A stretch of DNA of 64,000 nt from Bacillota bacterium (GCA_028683955.1 JAQUGR010000002.1:1-64000); one strand, 5' to 3'. Counted from the stretch's first letter, positions 16,564 through 26,005 are shown. Program-made: numbers and translations. Notes: a model not told the origin generated them from the letters alone.

Positions 16564-16593
16564 TTGCCATGTCATCCTAGGCTGTAGTATAAT
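16564..16593 (+). promoter_or_regulatory. Promoter of the RNA upstream of the Abi gene
   Basis: TTGCCA (16564-16569), 18 bases, TATAAT (16588-16593). Transcription would start near 16600, right at the structured RNA and well before the Abi ribosome site. Confidence 0.7.
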
Positions 16594-16599
16594 TCTTAT

Positions 16600-16672
16600 A
16601 CGGAAGACGTTCCTATACTTGTTGGGTACTGGAACAATAGAGGCGGTGGCTAAGGCTGCCGTTTCTTTTTTT
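16600..16672 (+). ncRNA. Candidate abiF-type noncoding RNA (possible RNA antitoxin)
   Basis: A 70-base segment between the promoter and the Abi start codon holds no reading frame but has structure: GGAA-GACG-TTCC (16602-16613), an alternative pairing GTTCC/GGAAC (16609-16613 with 16631-16635), and a terminator hairpin CGGTGGC-TAAG-GCTGCCG (16644-16661, two G-U pairs) followed by a T-rich tract to 16672. The Abi ribosome site AGGAGGT (16678-16684) follows at once. An abiF RNA motif has been described by comparative genomics upstream of Abi_2 genes, with a proposed type III toxin-antitoxin-like role; the identity here is inferred from position and layout, not from a covariance search. Confidence 0.6.
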
Positions 16673-16690
16673 ATTATAGGAGGTAAATAA

Positions 16691-17581
16691 TTGCATACAA
16701 ATATAAAACCTTTTAGAACACTCACTGATTTAGTAGAAATAATGAATTCTAGAAATATTGAAATCAATGAGAATACGATAAGCAAACTTTATTATGATAG
16801 TCACTATTCGATAGTAAATGGCTATAAAGATCTCTTTATTGATAAAAAGAGAAATAACGAACATGATGATATTTATAAAAATGGAACTCATTTTGATGAA
16901 ATATACTCATTATATTCTTTTGATAGAGAATTAAGATCTTTATTCCTAAAGGAGTTAATGCGGGTAGAAACATTTTTTAAAAACGTTTATTTTTATGAAT
17001 TCTATAAAGAATTTGGAGATGGTGCTTCATATCTAAATATTAATAATTATAATACAAGTCATGAAGATTTGCCGAAAACCATAGCAAGCATGCAATCATT
17101 AATAAGAAAAGCAATATCTGAAGAGCAGGATAGTGCAATTAAATATTGTCATAAAGTTTACAGCTATGTACCATTTTGGGTGTTAGTAAGATTTCTTACA
17201 TTTTCCAAAATGTATTTTTTGTATTTTGAATCCAAAGATTCGACCCGTTTAGCTATTTCAAAAAAAATATGCTCAATACATGAAGATAGGCCCTTTTTAA
17301 ATCCTAATGATATAGAAAAACACTTGAATACTTTTAGAGATTTTCGAAATATTTGTGCGCATGATAATATATTTTATAAACATAAAACTAGAAATTCAAG
17401 GGATGTATACTATATGTATGAAAACATCAAGTATTATTTGTCCAAAGATTGTTATAATGATTTCACATCATCGTTAAAAATAATTATAAATAATTTCTGC
17501 GAAAACGGTCCCTTCAAAATTATAAATGCGGATCAGATACTAAATATAATGGGATTTCCTAAAGATTGGAATACAAAATAA
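16691..17581 (+). CDS. Abi_2 (AbiF/AbiD-like) HEPN protein, abortive infection
   Basis: A 296-residue member of the Abi_2 family, linked to phage exclusion in lactococci. Conserved segments are visible: the N-terminal LTDLVEIMNSRNI, the FDRELRSLFLKELMRVETFFKN helix near 77-98, the VPFWVLVRFLTF segment near 160-171, and the HEPN-type ribonuclease motif RNICAH (Arg219 to His224). The family is thought to act as an RNA-targeting toxin. It starts at TTG (16691) with a perfect AGGAGGT site. It is on the + strand against the late operon, behind its own promoter and a structured RNA, the layout of a lysogen-expressed accessory cassette protecting the host from other phages (inference). Confidence 0.88.
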   Translation: MHTNIKPFRTLTDLVEIMNSRNIEINENTISKLYYDSHYSIVNGYKDLFIDKKRNNEHDDIYKNGTHFDEIYSLYSFDRELRSLFLKELMRVETFFKNVYFYEFYKEFGDGASYLNINNYNTSHEDLPKTIASMQSLIRKAISEEQDSAIKYCHKVYSYVPFWVLVRFLTFSKMYFLYFESKDSTRLAISKKICSIHEDRPFLNPNDIEKHLNTFRDFRNICAHDNIFYKHKTRNSRDVYYMYENIKYYLSKDCYNDFTSSLKIIINNFCENGPFKIINADQILNIMGFPKDWNTK

Positions 17582-17582
17582 A

Positions 17583-17609
17583 AAAGGAGTAGCGTTATGC
17601 TACTCCTTT
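17583..17609 (-). terminator. Bidirectional terminator between the Abi gene and endolysin
   Basis: Perfect 11-bp stem AAAGGAGTAGC / GCTACTCCTTT (17583-17593 and 17599-17609). The minus strand continues with TTTTTTATTTTG, ending the late operon; the plus strand is AT-rich and can end the Abi transcript. Confidence 0.9.
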
Positions 17610-17616
17610 AATATAT

Positions 17617-18603
17617 TTATAAATCTTTTGGATCCATCCAATACAGATTACCTTTACCTATATTCCAAGCTCCTGAACTATGCTTTATCATAATTGGATA
17701 AGTACCCTTTGGTATTAATTTTACTCTGTTTATATCTCTTAACGCATCGGTGGCTGTTCTATAACCATATATATTTTTAGAAATAGAAACTGTGTTAGCA
17801 ACTGGAACAGTTGTTATGAATTTAGGATTTATCCAAAATAAATAGCCCTTGCCAATGTTCCATGCACCAGTTATATGTTTAATCATAACTGGATATGATC
17901 CTTTTGGTACTAACTTAACCCTATTCTTATCTGCTATTGCATCTGTAGCAGTTCTATATCCCCATATATTAGTTGCAATAACTACTGATGTAGCATTTGT
18001 ATTAACCAATGGCTTAGATACCACTTTATTAATAATATTAATCACTGGGTTAAGCGGGTTGAGTATATTACCAATATCACTAACAAAATTACTCCAGCCA
18101 TTTTTTCTACTTAATAATACATGAGGGCAATATTTACCGCTAAATGATTGATGAGTTCTAATTACTTTTAATTGCGACATTGTATATTGTAAACTAGCAA
18201 TTAGTTTCTTAGCATTTTCTTCTGCTTTTAGAATATTTCCATTTTCGCATATTTCAACTGAAACGTGTTTAAAGTTACCAGGGCCATTTCCATCACCTGC
18301 ATTGTATGTAACCATATTAATAGGAATAGTTTGAGTTATGCTATCATCATCTACAAAAAAATGAACTGACACATATTGCTTGTCAGCATCTTCAACACTT
18401 TGTAGCCATCTAGCATGAGCTTCATCTGTTGCTGTTGGAGCAGGGTTTGAAGTATTATGAACAGCAAAGCCTATTGGCACCATTGATATTCTAGTATAAA
18501 CATTAGACTTACCTTTAGGAACAACAATATCTCTTTTAAATGGAATCCCAAGGATATTATTATCTTGTATTATTCCATTGACTATTGTTAGTTTATTTAT
18601 CAT
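17617..18603 (-). CDS. Endolysin, N-acetylmuramoyl-L-alanine amidase (Amidase_2) with two C-terminal repeats
   Basis: The phage lysis enzyme, 328 residues. The Amidase_2/PGRP-like domain (about 30-175) has the zinc ligands in GFAVHNTSNP (His) and the later HQSFSGKYCPHVLL (His and Cys region), with SVHFFVDDD and TYNAGDGNGPGNFKHVSVEIC between. Two copies of a roughly 57-residue wall-binding repeat follow (about 205-262 and 272-328), each with NIxGYRTATDA, RVKLxPKGxYPxMIKH and GAWNIGKG. It ends just before the bidirectional terminator and follows the 18600-18740 gene by a four-base overlap, at the end of the late operon. Confidence 0.93.
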   Translation of the reverse strand: MINKLTIVNGIIQDNNILGIPFKRDIVVPKGKSNVYTRISMVPIGFAVHNTSNPAPTATDEAHARWLQSVEDADKQYVSVHFFVDDDSITQTIPINMVTYNAGDGNGPGNFKHVSVEICENGNILKAEENAKKLIASLQYTMSQLKVIRTHQSFSGKYCPHVLLSRKNGWSNFVSDIGNILNPLNPVINIINKVVSKPLVNTNATSVVIATNIWGYRTATDAIADKNRVKLVPKGSYPVMIKHITGAWNIGKGYLFWINPKFITTVPVANTVSISKNIYGYRTATDALRDINRVKLIPKGTYPIMIKHSSGAWNIGKGNLYWMDPKDL

Positions 18604-18740
18604 TTCTTACCTCCTAAATCTTGAGCTTTACATTTTTTCCAACCTTCTCTTATATAAGCATCAACTTGTTCAGCTGATACAAATTTTACATGTCCCTCTT
18701 TTTTCATTTCGTATAAAACGAAGTTCTCTGAAGTACACAT
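18600..18740 (-). CDS. Small phage protein between holin and endolysin
   Basis: A 46-residue frame starting MCTSENFVLYEMKKEG and containing VSAEQVDAYIREGWKKCK. The longer frame begins inside the holin gene; the internal ATG at 18738-18740 has GGAG at a proper distance and directly follows the holin stop. Small proteins of this kind are common next to clostridial phage holins, but no function is known. Confidence 0.6.
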   Translation of the reverse strand: MCTSENFVLYEMKKEGHVKFVSAEQVDAYIREGWKKCKAQDLGGKK

Positions 18741-18741
18741 A

Positions 18742-18975
18742 TTATTTTGCTCCAGTATTTCTAAATGATTGTACAAGCGTGAATAACCACAAACCAATTA
18801 AATATGGGTTGCTAAAAAACCTCACTACTAAATCACCAATAGAAGCCCAACTTGTTAGATCAGTTTGGCTCATTCCAAAGTAAGATAGTATTGGTAAGAA
18901 ACTAATTAATATTACTCTGATATAAAACTCTGGGTTTTGTACTCTTTCCTTAAAAAATTGTCTTAATTCTTTCAT
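18742..18975 (-). CDS. Phage holin, phi LC3 type
   Basis: A 77-residue holin that makes the membrane hole through which the endolysin is released. It has the class signature of two hydrophobic segments (about 18-34 and 52-70) around LPILSYFGMSQTDLTSWASIGDLV and starts NPEFYIRVILISFL. The frame extends 21 bases further up, but the ATG at 18973-18975 has AAAGGAGAAAG in place. It sits between the XhlA-like gene and the endolysin. Confidence 0.85.
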   Translation of the reverse strand: MKELRQFFKERVQNPEFYIRVILISFLPILSYFGMSQTDLTSWASIGDLVVRFFSNPYLIGLWLFTLVQSFRNTGAK

Positions 18976-19047
18976 TTTCTTTCTCCTTTTCACCAACGAA
19001 ACAATGTTCGCATTTCATCTTGCTCAAATTTAACCACAACAAGAGAA

Positions 19048-19084
19048 AAGCACCTGACAAGTGTATTTGCTTGTCAAAGTGCTT
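19048..19084 (-). terminator. Hairpin inside the lysis region
   Basis: AAGCAC + TGACAAG (19048-19061) pairs with CTTGTCA + GTGCTT (19070-19084) with a small internal bulge; TTTTCTC follows on the minus strand. It lies between the XhlA-like gene and the holin and could partly terminate late transcription or separate processed messages. Confidence 0.6.
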
Positions 19085-19142
19085 CGCTTTTATTCTAGGC
19101 TATATTTTAAGCCTTTTAATTGATTTGATTGTTATTTTTTAC

Positions 19143-19511
19143 TTAACTTATGTAAGCATTAATAAGAAATGATATAAAACTTAAAATAGCCACAAAAACA
19201 GCTAGTTTAATTTGCCATTTCCTTGTGTCTATCTTTTCATCTTTTTCATTTAGTTTTTTCTTCAAGGTGGCAACTTCACTTTCTTCCTGTTCATCGTGTT
19301 TCTCAATTAACTTGTCTAAACTTGTTTTAATTCCATCAACACTACCTTGAAGAAGTAGGACATCAGTTCTAGTGTTATAGTTATCTAAAACTAATCCTTT
19401 AATATCATCTTTGATTATTTTGATATCGCCTTTAATGGCTTCATTATTAACCTCCATAGTCTCTTTTAGAAATACTAAGTCCTTGCATGCTTTCTCCAAT
19501 CTTTCGCACAT
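19143..19511 (-). CDS. XhlA-like coiled-coil protein with C-terminal membrane anchor
   Basis: A 122-residue protein, mostly charged coiled coil (about 5-95) with one C-terminal hydrophobic segment (about 100-119, LAVFVAILSFISFLINAY). This form is typical of XhlA-type accessory lysis proteins. The start has AGGAG seven bases upstream. It lies between the tail genes and holin, as xhlA does in PBSX-like phages. Assignment rests on form and context. Confidence 0.55.
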   Translation of the reverse strand: MCERLEKACKDLVFLKETMEVNNEAIKGDIKIIKDDIKGLVLDNYNTRTDVLLLQGSVDGIKTSLDKLIEKHDEQEESEVATLKKKLNEKDEKIDTRKWQIKLAVFVAILSFISFLINAYIS

Positions 19512-19544
19512 ATACCGACTCCTTTCATATTTTATTATCGACCC

Positions 19545-21446
19545 CTACACAATTGTTTTTTTCAATTTTTCGATTACTACTAAACCATGAGTATTTTGAA
19601 TAACCATAGTAGTACCTACTTTCAATGTACAAACGACTTTGATAACCATATCAGACGCAGCCAATGTTAAGTCTATTTCGCCATAGCCCCTACAACTACT
19701 CCTGCCACCTGTTTCAGTTGAGCCAGTTACTAAATTTTCACTATCTAGTAATGATACAGAACCACCATTCTCATATATAGTTATTCTTCCTAATCCTGCT
19801 CCAACACCATATAAATCGCTTACTATTTTGTAAATATATCCTTTGGGCAAAGTAATTAAGTCTGAGGATATATTTAAATCACCTCGAATCTTATTCATAG
19901 GTATTAGTTGAGGATATGTACCAGTAATAGTAGTCAATGCAGAAGGCATAAAGCTATTAGAGCTAATTGATTGCACTCCTGTTTCTGTTAGTTGAGGAAT
20001 CTGAACTCCATTTACTAATAATTGTCCTTCAACATTCACATCTTTTGCAAAGTAGCTATCCACATAAGACTTAAACCAATCTTTACCATGTGCAGTAGCT
20101 GGAATACCTGGATTAACACTATCAGGTGAAGTTACACCGCTAGTTGATACCTCATCATAGGCTATTAACTCGAATTCGTAACCTAGCCCATAAGGAAAAC
20201 TTGTCTCAACTCCTCCTGGAGCAAGAATGATATTCTCAGCACTAAAAGTATCACCTGATAGTGTTGGTGCTGGCAAAGTGTATAATGGACTCCATGTTGG
20301 TGTTCCTTTTTCTCTATACCTGTATTTTAAGGCTAGAGTATTTACTACACTTCCAAAAGTGTCATTAAAATAGTTGCCGTTATAAGAAAGTTTCACTTTG
20401 TTATCTGTTGGTGTATTTCTTTGAAAGTTCGGGTTTGCCGTTAATTTAACATAATCTACTAACGTTAGTGTGTATCTAACAGTTTTAGTTAATCCTCTAC
20501 TATCAGTAGCCATTACATCAAAAATATTAGACTCAACAAAATTAAGCCAATTCTCTTGTAAGGTTGATATCTTACCATCTAAGCAAGTTGTTTTGTAACT
20601 CACTATAGAAGCACCATTTTTAGCTAATGCTGTAATTAAAGTATGAGCCTGTGAAGCAAACTTTACTATTTTAGCATTACTTCCTGATAAGGCAACAGTT
20701 AAGGCATTTGAATCTTCAATAACTGCTGATACATCAGGTGCATTGGTGATAGGATTTACACTTGCATTAAATAAACAAGCTTTAGTTTCAATCAAAGTGT
20801 CACCTGAATAAGTATCACAATAGATTTTGCATTGGGCTAATGAAGAATTTGGTATTTTATCATAAAAACTTGAAGGTAATTCCCAACCATATGATATCTG
20901 AGGTGTCTTATCTACTATAGTTCCAATTAAAGGACTTGCATCACCTGCTGGAAATTCAAATCTCAAAGTACTAGTAAATCCACTATTATATTTATTTATA
21001 TTAATAGTAGTGGCTTCTTCAATATTAGCTGCTGTTGCTGTTGGAACTGAACCTCTTGGTATAGTAGGTAAAATAACTGTAAAGTCATTCCACTGTGTAC
21101 TATTAACTATCCCAGTAATATTGAAATAACCTCCGACTTGTAATGACTTTGAACCATCAGCATTATGATCAACCCATATTTCATCCTCAAATAATACTGT
21201 ATATGTATTAAGATTTATTACTTGAGAAGGTGATATAGCTTCATTAGATGGAGTACCTAAATCATTTCTAACAGATGCAGTACCACTACCATATGTTCCA
21301 CCACTCCAATATGTAGTTCTCCAAGCCTGCAGTCTTCTTCTTAATTTGGATTTAGCAAGAATATTATCTTGCTCTAATAAATCAATAACTAATCTATACT
21401 TCACATATTGGTTAGTTGTTGCCCAAGTTGGACTTATATATGCCAT
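19545..21446 (-). CDS. Phage minor structural/tail protein, DUF859-like
   Basis: A 633-residue structural protein beginning MAYISPTWATTNQYVKYRLVIDLLEQDNI with WRTTYWSGGTYGSG, similar in layout to DUF859 siphophage minor structural proteins. It is rich in Ser, Thr, Val and beta-forming sequence, suggesting repeated Ig-like or fibre domains. The middle includes a VSAVIEDSNALTVALSGSN stretch; the end (about 520-633) looks like a separate beta domain. It is the last tail gene, next to the lysis module, which suits a distal tail fibre or receptor-binding component. Family assignment is moderate. Confidence 0.65.
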   Translation of the reverse strand: MAYISPTWATTNQYVKYRLVIDLLEQDNILAKSKLRRRLQAWRTTYWSGGTYGSGTASVRNDLGTPSNEAISPSQVINLNTYTVLFEDEIWVDHNADGSKSLQVGGYFNITGIVNSTQWNDFTVILPTIPRGSVPTATAANIEEATTININKYNSGFTSTLRFEFPAGDASPLIGTIVDKTPQISYGWELPSSFYDKIPNSSLAQCKIYCDTYSGDTLIETKACLFNASVNPITNAPDVSAVIEDSNALTVALSGSNAKIVKFASQAHTLITALAKNGASIVSYKTTCLDGKISTLQENWLNFVESNIFDVMATDSRGLTKTVRYTLTLVDYVKLTANPNFQRNTPTDNKVKLSYNGNYFNDTFGSVVNTLALKYRYREKGTPTWSPLYTLPAPTLSGDTFSAENIILAPGGVETSFPYGLGYEFELIAYDEVSTSGVTSPDSVNPGIPATAHGKDWFKSYVDSYFAKDVNVEGQLLVNGVQIPQLTETGVQSISSNSFMPSALTTITGTYPQLIPMNKIRGDLNISSDLITLPKGYIYKIVSDLYGVGAGLGRITIYENGGSVSLLDSENLVTGSTETGGRSSCRGYGEIDLTLAASDMVIKVVCTLKVGTTMVIQNTHGLVVIEKLKKTIV

Positions 21447-23240
21447 CTAACTACCTCCATTAAAAAAGAAGCCTACACCAGCTCCTAATTCTTCATCTGT
21501 GAAATCCATTATTCTTGAATTACTTCCTATATCGATACTTCCTGTAGTTACTTTAATAGATCTTACACCTGTATTATCAACGCCAAGTATTTCTGTTGTA
21601 TCTCTATTTACCTGTAATCCAACTTGCTGGTTAGCCAAATAGCCTAAGAGTAAGCTCATTTCTTCACCACTCTTTGATATACCTATCCCGCTTTCATCAA
21701 TATCAACTAAAGTATTTACAACTTTAGAAACTCCATTATTTATGATCTCTGTTACTTGCACCTGGATACCATTTGCATTTTGAGTCAATGTTGTAATATT
21801 AGATTGTAAAATCACAATGTCTTGAGCATTAGCATCACTTAAGGCCTGCACTTGCTCAGATGTCAGATAGTTATTATTAATATCTGTTGATAATTCTGAA
21901 ACTATGCCTGTAGTTTCTTCAACTGTACTGATAATCGAATTATCTTTAACATCTATTTCAGCCTTTGTATAATAATCTGTTAAGACGTCAGGTGATATAC
22001 TTGTTGCCTGCCAGTCTGTGCCATCATATCTATAAATGATATTCTCTAAGGTATTTAACCACAGATCATTAGCTATAGGATTATCAGGTGCAGTATCTTG
22101 CTTAATAATAATTGTCACATTTTCTAATGATTCGTTTATCAATTCTATATCTTGACCTTGCTTATCTACTTTAATTTCAGTATTAGTTAACCTTCTGCCA
22201 ACAGTTCCCGCATAACTATAATTTGTTGCTGTTTTACTTTCTGCTTTGGTAATTAAGGTCTCACTAATACCACCATCAACAAGTATCGACACGCTTAAAA
22301 TCACTGTGCTAAAGGCCTCTGATGAGTCATTAAGTATTTCTACCATATCACCAATTTCATACCAACCTAGACCCTCTGTGGAGGCCTCAATTGGATAGTA
22401 TCTAATTCCCTCTAACTGATTAAATATTGGTGTGATAGCACCTTCTCGGTTATGATCAACAAGCCAGTTATTAGATATCTTGAATTCAGTTAATCCATTC
22501 AAATCGATTGATGCCTGGTCTACAACAACAATATTATCTTCCTGTGGTTGTCTACTTAGAACTACACTATTAATTGGTCCATATTCCGGCTCAAGTTTTA
22601 ACTTGAACAAATTACTATAGGTTATTTGCTCTGTAGTATCATATATTGATTTGAAATAGAGTTTATCATCATTTCCTATCATCGCAATACTACCAGACAT
22701 CTCAGCAATTTGAGCAATAATATCTCTATATGTTATATCCTTGATGTTTTCATAGAGTTCTCCAGGTATTATCCATGTTGAATTAACAAAGACAGTGTTT
22801 CCTAAAGTTAGTCCACACTGTCCTGCTAAGCCACTAGCAAAGTCTATTAAATTTACTGGATAAGTTGCAAATGGTTCGTATGCTTTCATAGTTTTGATCA
22901 TTAAATCATATCCAACGACTGTTGTAGTTTCTGATTCTTTAGTTGATGTAGTTTCAGTAATTAAAAACTTACCATAATCCAAATATTCATATGTTCCACC
23001 TGGCAACTTAACACCGATACCAACATTAACCTCTACTCCTAGTAGGTTATGTTCACCTAGGAGCTTAACTTCAAACTTTTTCATAACTGTTTTACATAAA
23101 GCACCTTCACTAGAGATTTTTACACTAATTAGATCATCATCACTTCTTATATATGTATCATCAGGTAGTTTGATATATGACTTCAATTCTTTAACTGGTT
23201 GCTTCATTGCAGTTTTAAAATCACTGCTTACATTAATCAT
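21447..23240 (-). CDS. Phage tail hub / tail-associated protein (Gp37-like)
   Basis: A 597-residue protein. The N-terminal 330 residues (VSSDFKTAMKQPVKELKSYI; GKFLITETTSTKESETTTVVGYDLMIKT; DITYRDIIAQIAEMSGS) resemble baseplate hub and tail endopeptidase N-domains of siphophages. A YRYDGTDWQATSISP segment near 412 is a common structural linker, and the C-terminal part is helical and beta mixed (INNNYLTSEQVQALSDANAQDI). It lies between the distal tail-like gene and the fibre gene, in standard siphophage order. A peptidase active site was not identified. Confidence 0.7.
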   Translation of the reverse strand: MINVSSDFKTAMKQPVKELKSYIKLPDDTYIRSDDDLISVKISSEGALCKTVMKKFEVKLLGEHNLLGVEVNVGIGVKLPGGTYEYLDYGKFLITETTSTKESETTTVVGYDLMIKTMKAYEPFATYPVNLIDFASGLAGQCGLTLGNTVFVNSTWIIPGELYENIKDITYRDIIAQIAEMSGSIAMIGNDDKLYFKSIYDTTEQITYSNLFKLKLEPEYGPINSVVLSRQPQEDNIVVVDQASIDLNGLTEFKISNNWLVDHNREGAITPIFNQLEGIRYYPIEASTEGLGWYEIGDMVEILNDSSEAFSTVILSVSILVDGGISETLITKAESKTATNYSYAGTVGRRLTNTEIKVDKQGQDIELINESLENVTIIIKQDTAPDNPIANDLWLNTLENIIYRYDGTDWQATSISPDVLTDYYTKAEIDVKDNSIISTVEETTGIVSELSTDINNNYLTSEQVQALSDANAQDIVILQSNITTLTQNANGIQVQVTEIINNGVSKVVNTLVDIDESGIGISKSGEEMSLLLGYLANQQVGLQVNRDTTEILGVDNTGVRSIKVTTGSIDIGSNSRIMDFTDEELGAGVGFFFNGGS

Positions 23241-23249
23241 TCATACCAC

Positions 23250-23618
23250 CTACCTTTTCGATACAGGAATTAATTTAACTTTGAAAGACTTGTATAATCC
23301 CCTGTTTTTAAATAACATATCAATATCAAAATTATCTGGATAATATTGTGCAGTATGTGTATTATTTATAAGCACATCAAACCATTCAACAGATAAGTAA
23401 GGTTGGTCTAGTAATTGAATAAGAGTAGTAATCTGATCTTGAGTGCATACATTTATTTCGATTTCTATTTCCGGATAAATACCTATTAATGTTGCTCTCA
23501 TATCTCCAGCCATATTAGTTTCTGTATCTCTCCATTTTTTTATTCTATTTACCTTATAACCAATAATACTATCAATTACATTGCCATTTATTTTTAATAA
23601 ATCTCCTGTAAATGTCAT
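23250..23618 (-). CDS. Small tail protein, DUF6711-like
   Basis: A 122-residue protein starting MTFTGDLLKINGNVIDSIIGYKVNRIKKW and ending KSFKVKLIPVSKR. Its length, position between tape measure and hub, and the SVEWFDVLINN segment are like small distal-tail-type proteins of Firmicute phages annotated DUF6711. The start overlaps the tape measure stop by four bases, so translation is coupled. Confidence 0.6.
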   Translation of the reverse strand: MTFTGDLLKINGNVIDSIIGYKVNRIKKWRDTETNMAGDMRATLIGIYPEIEIEINVCTQDQITTLIQLLDQPYLSVEWFDVLINNTHTAQYYPDNFDIDMLFKNRGLYKSFKVKLIPVSKR

Positions 23619-26005
23619 ACCTTAATCACCGCCTCATTATTCACGAAAGATTTGTTTTCAAAACCTTTTATCATTTTATCAATTAGATTATCTTCACCAA
23701 TATTAACAACTAATCTCAATGAACTATTACCACCATTATTAGCAACGACAACTTTATCCCTTGTGCTTGTATTCTTTGCATTCATGGTAGACATATTATT
23801 ACTATATTGATCTATCATTCTTTTTGATAAGTCATGAGGAATAACTTGTGTTCCATTTGGCAGATTAACTAACTCACCTCTACCTTGTTCATTAATCCAA
23901 GCAGGACCACCACCCCAATTATCGGTACCATGTGCTAGATATGGGAATGATTTAATATTAACTCCTGCAAATCCAAGAGCACTATTCAACTTGCTAATAA
24001 CACTATTTACTGGTCTAATAATATAATCGTTTATTAATCCCTTAACCTTGTTTATAGCAGTTCCAATTGCACTACTTATAGCACCTGCAATACCACCAAA
24101 AAAGCCTTTAATTTTATCAACTATTCCTTGAACAGTATCTTTTAACTTATTGAATAAGCTAATTCCAGTATCAATTGCTCCTTTAATAGCACCTGATATG
24201 GCACTCCCCACTGCTGAAAATGCACTTTTGACCTTTTCTACTACTGGAGAAACATAATTTACCCACAGACTTGTAAAAAACCCTGCTATTGCATCTATTT
24301 TAGGTTTAAGAAAACCCCAAATTTGTTCACCGAGCCATTTAAAAGCAAACACAATTAAATTAATAATACTAGTTACTACTGACCACCAGAACTGGAAGTA
24401 TCCGACAATGATATCTATCGCTACACCTACAACTGCCATAATTATGCCACCAACAAACTTGAATATATTTACTACAAATCCTATAACAGTTGATACTACC
24501 GCCCACCATATTTTAAAATACGTTGATATAATATCTATAGCTACACCAATTACAGTCATAATAATATTGCCAAGCCATTTAAAGAATCCTGCTATTGCAT
24601 CAACAATGGCCATAACACCATCTCTAAACCAATCACAGTTATTCCAAAGCCATAAGATACCTGCAACTATTGCTGCAATTGCTAATACTATAAGGATTAC
24701 AGGAAAAGCAGCCATTGCTGCATTCAATGCCCATTGTGCCGCTGCCGCTCCGAAAGTTACCCCAGAACCAGCAGCTATTTCAGTAGTTAAAAAACCATAA
24801 ATAGGTATTAAAGTTGATATAAAACCTAGAATTGGACCAATAGCAATACCCAATGCAATAAACGCAATGGCGACACCCTGACCAACTGGTCCTAGTTTTC
24901 CAAACCAATCTGCTAATTTCCCAATTTTATCAGCTAATTTACCAACTGCAGGTGCTACAACATCAGCTAGTTTTATACCTGCATTGGTTATTTTAGCCAT
25001 AGTCTGTTGAATTTTAGCTGTATTAGTACTATTCATCTTGTCAAAAGCCTCTTTAGTAGCTCCTGCTGAATCTCCCATTTTACCTAAGAATTCATTATAT
25101 GTGCCTACATCCCCAGCAATAGTCATTGCCGCTTTACCTGCTTCAATACTTCCAAACATTGTAGGCATACTTTGTCCATTGGCCTTAGCATAATCATCCA
25201 TAATTTTTAATACATCACCAACAGATTTTCCTTCAGACATTAACTGTCCAAATGATTTCCCTGTAAGTTCTAATATTTTAGATCCTGCAATGCTCGTTGT
25301 ATCACCTAATTCATTTAACATGGCATTAATTGAAGTAGTTGATTGTGCGGTATCAATACCTTTTGCAGTCATTAGTGCATATGATGCACCTAATTGTTCT
25401 ATATTAACTCCATAAGCTTTTGCAGTAGGAATAACATTACCCATTGATTTAGATAATTCATCAACTGTAGTTTTACCTAAATTTTGGGTTGTTATCAGTA
25501 CATCTGAAATTCTTTTGCTATCCTTAGCCTCTAATCCATACGCATTAATAGCAGAAGTCATTACATTAACAGCTGATGCTGTATCAGTAAATCCACCCTT
25601 AGATAATTGAATTGCCTGTGTCATGAAATCTGTTGTATCCTTCATATCATTAGTAACGGGCAATCCAGCAGACAAAGCTTCGTAATAACCTCCGGCAATT
25701 TCATTTGCTGCAATACCTGTTTGATCAGATAAACCCATTATGGATTTTTTAAGATTATTTGTATCTACTTCAATACCGCCATATAGTGTTGATATCTTAG
25801 CCATTGAGTCACTGAATTGGTTTGATGTATTAATAGCTACACCACTCGCTGCAATTAATGGTACACTTAGACCTATTGTTGCCATTGTTCCTGCTTTACC
25901 TAGTGATTTTTGAGTGCCTTCTAGTTTACTATTAGCAGTTGCAAGATTCTTTTCAAAATCTTTTATATCTGCTCCTACTATTGCTTTTATAAGAAAGTTT
26001 GACAT
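23615..26005 (-). CDS. Phage tail tape measure protein (TP901-type)
   Basis: A 796-residue tape measure protein that sets tail length and helps DNA entry. The N-terminal 340 residues hold the TP901 core domain (SDSMAKISTLYGG, AANEIAGGYYEALSAG, TTQNLGKTTVDELSKSMG, TAKAYGVNIEQLGASYALMT). Hydrophobic stretches follow (about 370-460 and 465-560, with WWAVVSTVIGFVVNIFKF), then a glycine-rich amphipathic part. The C-terminal AHGTDNWGGGPAWINEQGRGE is the usual tape measure end motif. Its start overlaps the chaperone T stop. Confidence 0.95.
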   Translation of the reverse strand: MSNFLIKAIVGADIKDFEKNLATANSKLEGTQKSLGKAGTMATIGLSVPLIAASGVAINTSNQFSDSMAKISTLYGGIEVDTNNLKKSIMGLSDQTGIAANEIAGGYYEALSAGLPVTNDMKDTTDFMTQAIQLSKGGFTDTASAVNVMTSAINAYGLEAKDSKRISDVLITTQNLGKTTVDELSKSMGNVIPTAKAYGVNIEQLGASYALMTAKGIDTAQSTTSINAMLNELGDTTSIAGSKILELTGKSFGQLMSEGKSVGDVLKIMDDYAKANGQSMPTMFGSIEAGKAAMTIAGDVGTYNEFLGKMGDSAGATKEAFDKMNSTNTAKIQQTMAKITNAGIKLADVVAPAVGKLADKIGKLADWFGKLGPVGQGVAIAFIALGIAIGPILGFISTLIPIYGFLTTEIAAGSGVTFGAAAAQWALNAAMAAFPVILIVLAIAAIVAGILWLWNNCDWFRDGVMAIVDAIAGFFKWLGNIIMTVIGVAIDIISTYFKIWWAVVSTVIGFVVNIFKFVGGIIMAVVGVAIDIIVGYFQFWWSVVTSIINLIVFAFKWLGEQIWGFLKPKIDAIAGFFTSLWVNYVSPVVEKVKSAFSAVGSAISGAIKGAIDTGISLFNKLKDTVQGIVDKIKGFFGGIAGAISSAIGTAINKVKGLINDYIIRPVNSVISKLNSALGFAGVNIKSFPYLAHGTDNWGGGPAWINEQGRGELVNLPNGTQVIPHDLSKRMIDQYSNNMSTMNAKNTSTRDKVVVANNGGNSSLRLVVNIGEDNLIDKMIKGFENKSFVNNEAVIKV

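Noticed and set aside
16561-16785. A minus-strand 74-residue frame over the ncRNA and Abi start
   Set aside because: No ribosome site; it is opposite to the promoter, terminator and Abi gene, all of which are well formed on the + strand.
24408-24800. A 130-residue + strand frame with repeated Ile-Ala-Thr-Pro segments
   Set aside because: It is antisense to the hydrophobic repeats of the tape measure gene and has no start signals.
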